DNA of 18,198 nucleotides, from contig DHMB01000135.1 in assembly GCA_002405565.1 (NCBI GenBank), forward strand, positions 1-18,198, read 5' to 3'. Made by a program: the position numbers and the translations under genes. The notes beneath the pieces are model-generated. The model was not told the DNA's origin and did not search any database. It saw only the letters and a program-made list of their open reading frames with translations. The DNA comes from Clostridiales bacterium UBA4653. GTDB taxonomy: Bacteria > Bacillota > Clostridia > Oscillospirales > CAG-272. Shown here piece after piece: positions 7,067 through 13,769 of this stretch. Within the stretch, counting starts at the first letter, position 1; every line of letters begins with the position of its first letter.

Positions 7067-8361
7067 CAGTCCTCTGCCTCCTCTTTTTCGGTATTTTCTA
7101 TTTTGACGTGGACGCCGCTTTTCACGAGCGCGGTGAAGAATCTTCTTTCAAGCTCTTTATCGCATATGTTGCTTGTGAATGTAAAGCGGAGCTTGCCTTT
7201 GTATGATATGGCGGAACAGTTATACGCTGTGTCCGCGAGTATTCCGAGCACGAATTCAAGGCTTTCGACATATTCGGAAAGTACGTCAGGAAGCTGCTGA
7301 TTGCCGAGGTTTGATATGTTCATGCACGAAAATCTTTCGCCGACGCTGTTGTAAACCGCTTTCATAACCATGTTTTTTATAGTCAGCGGCACGATTTTGA
7401 GGAAAATCGACTTCTCGGGGCGTACGTTCGCCGTGAAGCTCGCCTGGAGCTCTTTTTTTGTTATTTTCAGCCCCATCTGATGACGTATCGCCTCGATGGT
7501 CTCTTCCATCGTGTATTCGCCCATGCGCGGGTCGATTCCGACGTTTACGTACATTGCGAAATTGCGCACGGTCTTTGACGGGAAATGTTTACGCAGGTTT
7601 ACAGGCACAAGCACTTTGACAGGCTTTTGCTTTGCGGGATTTTTTGTGCTTTCACGCTGAATATCGGCGACGCACATGACCATCAGCGCGGCGAGATAAT
7701 TTGTCAGCGTTGCGTTGTAACGCTTTGCCTGCGCCATTATCTGGTTTACATCGATTATGCCGGTTGTTATGTTCAGATATCCGTCCGGCTCCTTTTTGCC
7801 CTTGAGGTGATATGCGGGCTCCTCCTTGCGGGAAGCTGCGACGTTTCCTTCGTAGCGGAGGAAGCTGTCCTCAATCTCCTCGGGCGACGGTTCCTCTTTC
7901 CTCGAAAGTATTCCGCACTCCGCTGGGACTGTTATCCCGTAACGCTGTTCTGCATATTCCGCAACGAGCGTTTTCAGGAATATCATTGCGCCGGAGCCGT
8001 CCGTAAGCGCGTGAAAGACCTCGACCGCTATGCGGTTTTTATAATACAGGACGCGGAAAGCGCAGGTGCGCGCTTCCTTCGGCGTCATTCTCCGACAGGG
8101 AAACGGGGTGTCGTGTCTGACAGTCGGCACTCTGTCGATTTCTTCAAGGTAATACCAGAAAACGCCGCGGCGGAGCCTTACGGCAATCGACGGAAACCGT
8201 GCGGCGGTGACTTCGAGCGCCGAGGAGAGAATCTCCGGGTCGACCTCGTCCCTCATCGTTGCGGCGACTCTGAAAACATTGCTCCAGTTTCTTCTCCGCG
8301 CCGCGGGATAGATTTTCGCGGCATTGTCGAGACGTAACCATTTAGGCTTGCTGAACGCCAC
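7066..8361 (-). CDS. Condensation-domain-type acyltransferase
   Basis: A 431-residue member of the condensation/alcohol acetyltransferase superfamily, which moves acyl groups from CoA or carrier thioesters to alcohols or amines. GTG start at 8361 with GGAGG 6 bases upstream; it overlaps the hydrolase end by 20 bases. The key motif is FHALTDG, matching HHxxxDG with the first His replaced by Phe and the catalytic second His kept (His117), as in some alcohol acyltransferases. Other family marks are the N-terminal LDNAAKIYP and a FRVAA strand, RFPSIAVRLRRGVFWYYLEE, and in the second half VPVNLRKHFPSKTVRNF, which resembles the latch region. No carrier-protein or adenylation domain accompanies it, so nonribosomal peptide synthesis is unlikely. 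Substrate unknown. Confidence 0.83.
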   Translation of the reverse strand: MAFSKPKWLRLDNAAKIYPAARRRNWSNVFRVAATMRDEVDPEILSSALEVTAARFPSIAVRLRRGVFWYYLEEIDRVPTVRHDTPFPCRRMTPKEARTCAFRVLYYKNRIAVEVFHALTDGSGAMIFLKTLVAEYAEQRYGITVPAECGILSRKEEPSPEEIEDSFLRYEGNVAASRKEEPAYHLKGKKEPDGYLNITTGIIDVNQIMAQAKRYNATLTNYLAALMVMCVADIQRESTKNPAKQKPVKVLVPVNLRKHFPSKTVRNFAMYVNVGIDPRMGEYTMEETIEAIRHQMGLKITKKELQASFTANVRPEKSIFLKIVPLTIKNMVMKAVYNSVGERFSCMNISNLGNQQLPDVLSEYVESLEFVLGILADTAYNCSAISYKGKLRFTFTSNICDKELERRFFTALVKSGVHVKIENTEKEEAED

Positions 8362-9241
8362 TTGTGACCTCCGAAATGAAACCGCAAGCCTCCCTAAGGT
8401 CGGCTTCGGCTTCTTTTACGCCGAAAAGCATATATGCGTGCCACATATCCTCGCGTATGACAAGCGAGGACGAGTCGCCGCTTTCTATGAGCTTGTTATA
8501 CATATTGACGGAGTCGTCCAGAAGGATTTCGTCCGAGCCGACATATATCTTTGACGGAGCAAGCCCCGAAAGGTCGGCAAAGAGGGGAGAAACGTGCGGG
8601 TCGGTGCAGTCGGCAGAGTACATGTCCGCCTGCTCGCGGAGACGTGCCGTTGTAAGCGACGGGTCTCTGTCGGCGTTCGACGTGTGCGACGCGCCGGAAA
8701 GGGTCAGGTCTGTCCACGGCGAAATCGCGACTATGCACCCGGGCTGACTTTTTCCGAGCTCGCGGAGCTTTACGGCAAGCGAAAAGCAAAGTCCGCCGCC
8801 GGCAGATTCTCCGCAGAAGGCTATGTCTTTTGGCTCGTATCCGAGCGCAAGAAGATAGTCATATGCGCGGAGCGCGTCGTCAAGAGCGGCAGGGAAAGGG
8901 TGTTCGGGGGCGAGTCTGTATGCAACGCAGAGGACGGGAGCGCCTGTCTTTGCGGCGAGCACCGTGCCGAAGCCCTTGCAATATTTCAGTCCGCCGGTGA
9001 CATATCCTCCGCCGTGAAGATAAAGCACGGCGCCCTTGGCGGTTCTGTTGTTCGGGGTGATGAGTGTGGACATGAAATCGCCGAAGTCTATGTCCTTTTC
9101 GGTGACGTCGGCGTCATAGGGGCGGAGCATAAGCTCGCCCATTTTGTCCTGCGCGGCGCGTGTTATGCCGACGGGACATGAATTTGTTATCGGGCGCAGA
9201 AGACGTATCTGCTTTTTGAGTAATGTTGTTGCAAGTTCCAT
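8342..9241 (-). CDS. Alpha/beta hydrolase of the hormone-sensitive-lipase type
   Basis: A 299-residue esterase-like enzyme. The oxyanion motif HGGGY is at residues 76-80, the nucleophile Ser146 in GESAGG, the acid at Asp237/Glu238 (GSDEILLDD) and the base His268 (DMWHAY), so the catalytic set is complete. A YRLAPEHPFPAALDD segment is typical of this family. I placed the start at the ATG 9241, two bases after the stop of the preceding gene, instead of 9334, because the longer start would lie deep in that gene and add a low-complexity Arg-rich tail; no clear ribosome site is visible, so coupled translation is likely. No signal peptide, hence cytoplasmic. It probably hydrolyses an ester related to the product of the adjoining acyltransferase (inference). 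Confidence 0.9.
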   Translation of the reverse strand: MELATTLLKKQIRLLRPITNSCPVGITRAAQDKMGELMLRPYDADVTEKDIDFGDFMSTLITPNNRTAKGAVLYLHGGGYVTGGLKYCKGFGTVLAAKTGAPVLCVAYRLAPEHPFPAALDDALRAYDYLLALGYEPKDIAFCGESAGGGLCFSLAVKLRELGKSQPGCIVAISPWTDLTLSGASHTSNADRDPSLTTARLREQADMYSADCTDPHVSPLFADLSGLAPSKIYVGSDEILLDDSVNMYNKLIESGDSSSLVIREDMWHAYMLFGVKEAEADLREACGFISEVTSGVQQA

Positions 9242-9243
9242 AA

Positions 9244-10092
9244 TTATATGTACGGATCCACGATTGCCAGGAGGAATCCTCCTATAACGGCGGACGCGAT
9301 ATTCGCCGTCACCGCATAGACAATGCGTTTCCAAAGCCTTTCTTTTTTCATTATTACAGAATAAGCCGCAGCTTCAATGATCATTATCAGAAGTTCAAGC
9401 GCTACAAAGATTAAGATGAGTCCGGCATACATCATTCCGGGGTTGCACGCAAGAACGGACGTGAGCAACAGCTGTGTTGCGAAGTTTACGGCAAGAACAG
9501 CCCACCAATACTTTTTGGGCGAGAGTCCGAACGCAAAAAGCAACAGAAATTCGATTATGACCGTCGGCACGAAGGTCGACGCGAACTGAATCAGGTAGCT
9601 CTTTGCGGGGCTTTGACTCGTTTTGACCGTCATATCGGCAAAGTCGAGCGAAAAGACCTGCTGATACACTGTCTTTTTGACAACGTCCGAAACCCTGACG
9701 ACACCGCTTTCCGTCACGATTATTATCCTGAATCTGTCCGGCGTGCCGTAGTAGCTGAAACGGCTCGTGCCGTCACCATTCGGGACGACCGTTCCGAAAA
9801 GAGGAGCGTGCGTTCCGTGGGCGATTGCGGGATACCATGTTCCGTCGGTGTAGCTGCTCAGAGTGCCGAACATTTCGGGGTCGAGCTCTGCGATTTCTTC
9901 ATCGCGCAGATTCGGGTAGCCGTCATCATAGTCAACGAGCAGGTCGAGATAATATTTCTCCCCGACGGTGCCGTTCGTCTTTATCGTTACGGATGGCTTT
10001 GGGCCCGTGTCGGCGGAAATACATATGGCGGAGAAGGCGAGCGCGGTGACAACCGCAATGACAAAAGCGAATAATCTGCAGCGTTTTTTCAT
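9244..10092 (-). CDS. Uncharacterised protein: signal peptide, extracellular domain, four C-terminal membrane helices
   Basis: I do not recognise a named family. The ATG at 10092 has AAGGAGG 6 bases upstream and gives a clean signal peptide (MKKRCRLFAFVIAVV, then a likely cleavage near SADTG), so the longer start at 10218 is rejected. Residues 30 to about 165 are polar and contain PSVTIKTNG, acidic Gly/Tyr-rich stretches and FRIIIVTESGVVRVSDVV; this looks like a beta-rich exported domain. About four membrane helices follow, including a YWWAVLAVNFATQLLL segment, and a basic loop MKKERLWKR. I recall similar architecture in unnamed clostridial proteins. It abuts the hydrolase gene (2-base gap), so a role in the same module at the cell surface is plausible. 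Confidence 0.7.
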   Translation of the reverse strand: MKKRCRLFAFVIAVVTALAFSAICISADTGPKPSVTIKTNGTVGEKYYLDLLVDYDDGYPNLRDEEIAELDPEMFGTLSSYTDGTWYPAIAHGTHAPLFGTVVPNGDGTSRFSYYGTPDRFRIIIVTESGVVRVSDVVKKTVYQQVFSLDFADMTVKTSQSPAKSYLIQFASTFVPTVIIEFLLLFAFGLSPKKYWWAVLAVNFATQLLLTSVLACNPGMMYAGLILIFVALELLIMIIEAAAYSVIMKKERLWKRIVYAVTANIASAVIGGFLLAIVDPYI

Positions 10093-10139
10093 AACTATCC
10101 TCCTTGTTATACTTTCGGGCGGACGGTTTTTCCGTCGGT

Positions 10140-11060
10140 TCAGAAGAGCTTTTCGGAAAGGGCTGTGAGCGCTTCGGAGGTGAAGTCCGGAGTGCTTACG
10201 TTGTCTGTGAGCGTCCATGTCTCGGTATGGACGATTTTTTCGTTTTTGTCTATTGAAGCAAGCGGGGAGAGCGTTTCAGCCTCTGTAAATGAAGGACATG
10301 TGTACACTTCTGTTGACGAGCCGAAATCGGGATACGACGCATTTCCGTCAGCTTCGTATTCCTTTATAAGCGCCTGACCGTGGTTTATATATGCGATTTT
10401 TCCCGTCGCCTGACCTACGCCGATTTTCAATGCGTTCTGTTTTGATGAGTCCTGACGGACGGCAATTATGTCCTTCCCGAAGAGAAGACGGTCGTCTGTC
10501 ATGTCGGTGTAGTCCCAGAGAACGATGTTCCGTGAAGGGAGGAGTCCTGTCTGCTTTTTTGAGAGCGGGACAATTGCGATTCCGCCGGCGTCAAGCACGG
10601 AGAGCGACCATGCCGAGCCGGTTACGGGCTCTTTTCCGGTGTTGACTATCGTATGGGTTATCTTCAGCTTCGGCTCGTTCTCGTCCATTTCGACGAGAAC
10701 GGAGAGCTGGAGTCCCGTTTTGTCCTGTCGCTGGGGGATGAATTCCGCCCCGCCGACGCGCGTCGTATAGACGACCTTTTCGTTGTCGGGGTAATATGTT
10801 TCGGGGAACGATTCGGGGCTCATCCAGAGTCTGTGACCGCCGTAGATGTTCCATGTTTTTCCCTCGCCGTAGAGTGAGGAAACGTCATGGGTGAGGCTTC
10901 TTCCGATGTCCTCGAACATCATATTTTCCTTGCCGACATGGGCGCATCTGATGATTCTCGGGCCGACGTCAACCGTTACGAGAACCTCGATCGTTCCGTT
11001 TGAAATGGAAAGGCATTTTCCGTAATTCTTGTATGACGCTTCTTCTTTTATACTTACCAT
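10140..11060 (-). CDS. DUF4380-like protein with a mutarotase-type fold
   Basis: A 306-residue protein. The ATG at 11060 is chosen over 11075 because GGGAG stands 8 bases before it. It has the conserved core YGGHRLWMSPE (residues 73-83) followed by TYYPDN, and a beta-strand-rich pattern with VTVDVGPRIIRC near the start and ITHTIVNTG in the middle. These resemble galactose-mutarotase-like (aldose 1-epimerase fold) proteins of the DUF4380 group, which are thought to bind sugars. No signal peptide, so cytoplasmic. It follows nrdR by 21 bases and is separated from the next gene by 47 bases. Exact sugar or reaction unknown. Confidence 0.75.
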   Translation of the reverse strand: MVSIKEEASYKNYGKCLSISNGTIEVLVTVDVGPRIIRCAHVGKENMMFEDIGRSLTHDVSSLYGEGKTWNIYGGHRLWMSPESFPETYYPDNEKVVYTTRVGGAEFIPQRQDKTGLQLSVLVEMDENEPKLKITHTIVNTGKEPVTGSAWSLSVLDAGGIAIVPLSKKQTGLLPSRNIVLWDYTDMTDDRLLFGKDIIAVRQDSSKQNALKIGVGQATGKIAYINHGQALIKEYEADGNASYPDFGSSTEVYTCPSFTEAETLSPLASIDKNEKIVHTETWTLTDNVSTPDFTSEALTALSEKLF

Positions 11061-11081
11061 CGTAATATCTCCCATCTGTGC

Positions 11082-11537
11082 TCAGCTTTGTCCGCGGAGC
11101 TGTTCAAGCTCACGCATGAATGTATCAAGATCCTTGAATTCCCGGTATACGGAAGCAAATCTTACGTATGCAACCGGGTCGAGGCATTTCAGCTTATCCA
11201 TGACCAGCACTCCGATTCTCTGGCTTGAGATTTCTCTCGTCAGCGAATTCTGAAGCTCGGCTTCGATTTCCGTCGCAACTTCTTCCATCTGTTCCATTGT
11301 GACGGGGCGCTTGTGACAAGCCTTTATTATGCCCGAAAGGAGCTTGTTTTTATCGAAAAGCTCGCGGGTCTTGTCCTTTTTTATGACAAGAAGCGGCAGC
11401 GTTTCAATTTTTTCATAAGTGGTGAAACGGTTCTGGCAGGAAAGACATTCCCTGCGCCTGCGTATGCTTGATCCCTCCTCGGACGGACGGGAGTCTATTA
11501 CTTTACTTTCGGTATAACCGCAAACAGGGCATTTCAA
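11082..11537 (-). CDS. nrdR: Transcriptional repressor of ribonucleotide reductase genes, NrdR
   Basis: NrdR is a zinc-finger/ATP-cone repressor that reads the ATP/dATP ratio and shuts down ribonucleotide reductase operons. I chose the TTG at 11537, giving MKCPVCG, the standard family start; GGAGGTG lies 9 bases upstream. Zinc ligands are Cys3, Cys6, Cys31 and Cys34, followed by RRRREC and FTTYEKIE, then the ATP-cone domain from about residue 49 (VIKKDKTRELFDKNKLL) to 139 (YVRFASVYREF). Length 151 is normal. It has its own strong promoter and heads a run of five unrelated genes; no ribonucleotide reductase gene is in the window. Confidence 0.96.
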   Translation of the reverse strand: MKCPVCGYTESKVIDSRPSEEGSSIRRRRECLSCQNRFTTYEKIETLPLLVIKKDKTRELFDKNKLLSGIIKACHKRPVTMEQMEEVATEIEAELQNSLTREISSQRIGVLVMDKLKCLDPVAYVRFASVYREFKDLDTFMRELEQLRGQS

Positions 11538-11572
11538 AACGAAATACACCTCCAAACTACATTGATACTCAT

Positions 11573-11601
11573 ATTATATCACATAAAAACGGAAATGTAA
11601 A
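11573..11601 (-). promoter_or_regulatory. Sigma-A promoter of nrdR
   Basis: On the minus strand: TTTACA (11601-11596), a 17-base spacer and TATAAT (11578-11573) preceded by TGA, an extended -10. The start codon is about 36 bases after the -10. Confidence 0.9.
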
Positions 11602-11608
11602 TCATTTC
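11585..11608 (-). terminator. Weak terminator of the DUF6514 gene, overlapping the nrdR promoter
   Basis: On the minus strand GAAATG (11608-11603) pairs with CATTTC (11597-11592) around ATTTA, followed by CGTTTTT. The stem is only 6 bp and AT-rich, and it covers the nrdR -35 box, so it may be a poor terminator or a binding site. Confidence 0.4.
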
Positions 11609-11649
11609 TTTGAAAGTAAATCGGTAAGTATGAAAGAAAATGCGGCAAA

Positions 11650-11958
11650 TCAGAGAGAACGGAGCTCGGAGGGCGCGGTCATCTCGCCGATGAGATCGGA
11701 AAGAATTTCTTCCGTATGCATCGCGCTGACGGTTTCTCCGGCGAAATACTCGCATAATCGCACCGCTTTCTCTTCGTCCGTCGATACGGAGAACACAAAA
11801 CATTCGTCGCAGTCCTCATCGGATTCGGTTGACACGAGAAGCGAAAAATCATGGCAGCCTTCCTTGCGCGGCGTCCTGATTACCCTGTAACGATAGGTGG
11901 TGTCCTCCGTGATTACGACCCGTGAGAGAATGATGTTTTTGCAGAATTTTGTTTTCAT
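11650..11958 (-). CDS. DUF6514-like small protein
   Basis: A 102-residue soluble protein. The ATG at 11958 has AAGGAGG 5-6 bases upstream; the longer frame to 12138 lacks a site and enters the structured intergenic gap. The sequence ILSRVVITEDTTYRYRVIR, then FSLLVSTES, a Cys-containing strand (CFVFSVSTDEEKAVRLCEYFA) and HTEEILSDLIGE fits the DUF6514 pattern known from Clostridia. That family has no established function as far as I know. It is transcribed alone from a promoter at 11990-11995. Two acidic-Cys motifs (DEDCDEC) are notable but not a clear metal site. Confidence 0.78.
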   Translation of the reverse strand: MKTKFCKNIILSRVVITEDTTYRYRVIRTPRKEGCHDFSLLVSTESDEDCDECFVFSVSTDEEKAVRLCEYFAGETVSAMHTEEILSDLIGEMTAPSELRSL

Positions 11959-11989
11959 ATTTGCCTCCTTGAAAAGTTTAATCGTCGAC

Positions 11990-11995
11990 ATTATA
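11990..11995 (-). promoter_or_regulatory. -10 element of the DUF6514 gene
   Basis: TATAAT on the minus strand preceded by TGG, an extended -10. The -35 region (about 12013-12018, ATCAAA) is poor. Predicted leader is about 25 bases. Confidence 0.6.
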
Positions 11996-12047
11996 CCACG
12001 TGCCTCCGCCCGTTTGATACACGCAAGTTGCGTAATCCCTCGGTAGC

Positions 12048-12131
12048 TTTCGACACGATACGACACGACCGTAAAGCCTTTCCCATGAAGCATGGGGAGA
12101 AAACGATACAAAATGTCGAAGTGTGTCGAAA
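12048..12131. repeat. 84-base nested inverted repeat with helical-period half-sites
   Basis: The arm TTTCGACACGATACGACA (12048-12065) matches the reverse complement of 12114-12131 (TTTCGACACACTTCGACA) at 15 of 18 positions. Each arm holds two CGACA units exactly 10 bases apart, one helical turn. The 48-base interior contains CCCATG-AAG-CATGGG. It could fold as a hairpin with an inner hairpin, or bind a protein cooperatively. It lies upstream of both flanking promoters, so it is in neither predicted leader. Confidence 0.65.
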
Positions 12132-12190
12132 TAATCATAAAAATTCATATTGATGAATAAAATCACTCCGGAGGAAATCCGGAGCAGATG

Positions 12191-12219
12191 CGGAAAAAAG
12201 AGATTGATGATTTTTTCCG
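12191..12219. promoter_or_regulatory. Inverted repeat over the -35 region of the small membrane gene
   Basis: CGGAAAAAA (12191-12199) and TTTTTTCCG (12211-12219) are perfect reverse complements with an 11-base spacer. The site spans roughly -56 to -28 relative to the start expected from the -10 at 12235-12240, so a bound protein would compete with RNA polymerase. No T-run follows on the plus strand, so it is not a plain terminator. Confidence 0.5.
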
Positions 12220-12234
12220 GAATGTATGATAAGA

Positions 12235-12240
12235 TATAAT
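12235..12240 (+). promoter_or_regulatory. -10 element of the small membrane protein gene
   Basis: A perfect TATAAT, 36 bases before the start codon. No good -35 is found at 17 bases (only a T-rich stretch), so an activator may be needed. Confidence 0.55.
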
Positions 12241-12275
12241 CACAACGTTTTCCGATACAAACGGAGGGCTGAAAT

Positions 12276-12530
12276 ATGATAAATCTGTCTATGGCTGTCG
12301 CGGCGAAAATGGGAAAGGCGACGCGAAAACTCATGATATATTCGGGGTTGCCCGTCCTGCTTTACGGACTTTACATACTCGCCTGCGTGATACTTAAAAA
12401 TCATGGAATAACCGAGCTGGAGACTTATGAACTCGGCGTTATGCTCGAGGGGGAGGCGATGGGACTTGCGCTTTCTGTCGGCGGGGTTTTGCTCATGGAC
12501 GCGGAAGAAAGAAACGGAGAGAAGAAATGA
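12276..12530 (+). CDS. Small two-helix membrane protein, unknown
   Basis: The 84-residue product has a basic N-terminal amphipathic part (KMGKATRK), a hydrophobic helix at about 20-40 (MIYSGLPVLLYGLYILACVIL), a short acidic loop (ELETYELG) and a second hydrophobic stretch at about 60-75 (AMGLALSVGGVLLMD), then a charged tail. ATG at 12276 with GGAGGG 7 bases upstream. It is transcribed alone and its stop codon lies in the loop of its own terminator. I recognise no family. The clean ribosome site, promoter and terminator make it a real gene. Confidence 0.75.
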   Translation: MINLSMAVAAKMGKATRKLMIYSGLPVLLYGLYILACVILKNHGITELETYELGVMLEGEAMGLALSVGGVLLMDAEERNGEKK

Positions 12531-12547
12531 GTCTTCTCTCCGTTTTT
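12513..12547. terminator. Bidirectional terminator that contains the stop codon of the small membrane gene
   Basis: A perfect 12-bp stem AACGGAGAGAAG/CTTCTCTCCGTT (12513-12524 and 12533-12544) with an 8-base loop and a T-run after it. The TGA at 12528-12530 is in the loop. On the minus strand a TTTCTTTC tract follows, serving the SGNH hydrolase gene that ends at 12550. Confidence 0.9.
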
Positions 12548-12549
12548 CT

Positions 12550-13215
12550 TTATATGCTTTCGATTGTTTCAAGCAGCAACCGCGCGGTCTCTTCGTGCAT
12601 TTGCGGGTTTGGATGATTTATGAAATTTGCGAGCAGGGCGGTTGTGTCGTCGCCTTGCGAATATAAATTTTTCCAGTATAAATATACATCGCACACCGCC
12701 GCGCCGTACTTTTCGGCAAGCGAAACAGATAAGAAATGTATCGAATCGAGGGTTCCGTCCGTCTGCGCTTTCGCCGCGGAGACGGCAACCTTCATTGCTT
12801 CCGGCAGAATTTCTGGGTGGATATATGTGCAGAGCATGTTCGGCGTTATGACGATTGTCCCGGCTCCGGACGAGGATATTTTCCGGAGAATCTCTTCATA
12901 ATTTTTTTCAAATTCCGCGGGACGGAAAATGTCGTTCAGACCGAAGGCGACCGTCACAACGTCGGGCTTTTGAGAAAGCACGTCGGTTTCGACGCGGGCA
13001 AGCCCCCTTTTTGCGTTGTCTCCGCTTCTTCCGGCGTTTATCGCGATGACGTTATCCCCGTATTTTCTTTTAAGACTCTCTGTCACGAGGGAAGGATACG
13101 CTTTTTCGGGGCGGCGGACGGTATCGAAGCCGTAACTTGCGGGGTAAAGCTCAAAGCAACCCTCCGTAACGCTGTCGCCGAAGAACACTATTTTTTTCGG
13201 TGTTTCAAAGTTCAT
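12550..13215 (-). CDS. SGNH/GDSL-family hydrolase
   Basis: A 221-residue esterase of the SGNH fold; members remove acyl groups from sugars, lipids or peptidoglycan. ATG at 13215 with GGAGG 6 bases upstream, one base after the stop of the preceding gene. Block I is FFGDSVTEG with Ser15, block II INAGRSGDN with Gly62, block III FGLND with Asn94, and block V NHPNPQMH with the likely catalytic His201. The usual Asp three residues before the His is not present (Phe198), so the dyad may use another acid. No signal peptide, so cytoplasmic. Last gene of the dus operon; substrate not predictable. Confidence 0.9.
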   Translation of the reverse strand: MNFETPKKIVFFGDSVTEGCFELYPASYGFDTVRRPEKAYPSLVTESLKRKYGDNVIAINAGRSGDNAKRGLARVETDVLSQKPDVVTVAFGLNDIFRPAEFEKNYEEILRKISSSGAGTIVITPNMLCTYIHPEILPEAMKVAVSAAKAQTDGTLDSIHFLSVSLAEKYGAAVCDVYLYWKNLYSQGDDTTALLANFINHPNPQMHEETARLLLETIESI

Positions 13216-13216
13216 A

Positions 13217-13768
13217 TCAGTCCTCCGAAAGGCTGTAATCACGCTCGAAAAGCTCTGAACAGATCTCCTCCCGAAGCGTGTCGTCGTCGATTTTTTTAAT
13301 GAGCTCGCCTGCGCGGAAGCTCTTGGATTTTCCCATGTAAGTGTGACAGCCTCTGCGCTTCGCAATTGACGTTATCTCGCTGTTCCAGAGCTTGAGCAGT
13401 TGGCTTTTCCTTTTCATTTTCGGATTTTTCTCCGCGGGACGTACCGTTTCGACGAGAAAGCCCTCTTCCTCGTCCGTTATGCAGATTATGCCCCAGTACG
13501 GAGGAATCTTTTTTGCGACGTGCGCGCGATGCGTCCTGCCGACGACTATGTAATTTTCGTCAAAAAAGGCGTCGTAATCCTGTATCTGTCGGGCGAGACG
13601 TTCGTATGAATCGGCGTCGCTTTTTATCTCGTAGCCCGTGAGCCTGTCCGTGACGGCAAAGAAGTCGCAACGGGAATTTCTGATCGGGCTTTCCTCAAAT
13701 ATTCTGATTTTGCCGTAATTTTCTTCGAGATAATCGAAGATTACGCGGCGGATCGAGCTGTCCTTCAT
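13217..13768 (-). CDS. PD-(D/E)XK-like protein, sce7726/MmcB type
   Basis: This 183-residue protein carries a nuclease-like core: SRCDFFAV with Asp35, then GYEIKSDADS with Glu47 and Lys49, the D...ExK pattern of the PD-(D/E)XK fold, followed by LARQIQDYDAFFDENYIVVG, a helix-strand pair typical of sce7726-like proteins. The second half is basic (KNPKMKRKSQLLK, MGKSKSFRAGELIKKI), which fits DNA binding. ATG one base after the dus stop, with only a weak AGG ribosome site, so translation is probably coupled. Role is unknown; related proteins are linked to DNA repair by name only. It is not next to a methylase or specificity gene, so it is not an obvious restriction enzyme. Confidence 0.75.
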   Translation of the reverse strand: MKDSSIRRVIFDYLEENYGKIRIFEESPIRNSRCDFFAVTDRLTGYEIKSDADSYERLARQIQDYDAFFDENYIVVGRTHRAHVAKKIPPYWGIICITDEEEGFLVETVRPAEKNPKMKRKSQLLKLWNSEITSIAKRRGCHTYMGKSKSFRAGELIKKIDDDTLREEICSELFERDYSLSED

Positions 13769-13769
13769 A

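Larger units (their letters stand above)
11959..12275. other. 317-base divergent intergenic region rich in inverted repeats
   Basis: No credible gene is seen between the DUF6514 gene (-) and the small membrane gene (+). Apart from the two promoters, the region holds six inverted repeats: ACGCAA-G-TTGCGT (12021-12033), a pair of 18-base arms (12048-12065 with 12114-12131), CCCATG-AAG-CATGGG (12082-12096) nested inside that pair, ATTCAT-ATTG-ATGAAT (12143-12158), CTCCGG-N7-CCGGAG (12166-12184), and CGGAAAAAA-N11-TTTTTTCCG (12191-12219). Such density points to an operator cluster or an unannotated structured RNA. Confidence 0.6.

Noticed and set aside
7585..8337. 250-codon plus-strand open frame
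   Set aside because: It is antisense to the acyltransferase gene, has no ribosome site or promoter, and reads as Cys/Arg-rich noise.
12048..12131. parS, dif or LexA site
   Set aside because: The arms contain CGACAC units, not the GTTTCAC, dif or GAAC cores of those sites.
11978..12138. N-terminal extension of the DUF6514 gene to 12138
   Set aside because: The ATG at 11958 has an ideal ribosome site; the extension crosses the gene's own -10 element and the inverted-repeat cluster.
12166..12200. A GGAAAT...GGAGCAG pattern that recalls the helix 8 loop of signal recognition particle RNA
   Set aside because: The conserved CAGG-CCGGAAGG-AGCAG order is not met and no long closing stem is found around it.
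12736..13299. 187-codon plus-strand open frame
   Set aside because: It lies opposite the SGNH hydrolase, whose catalytic blocks are intact; no ribosome site.
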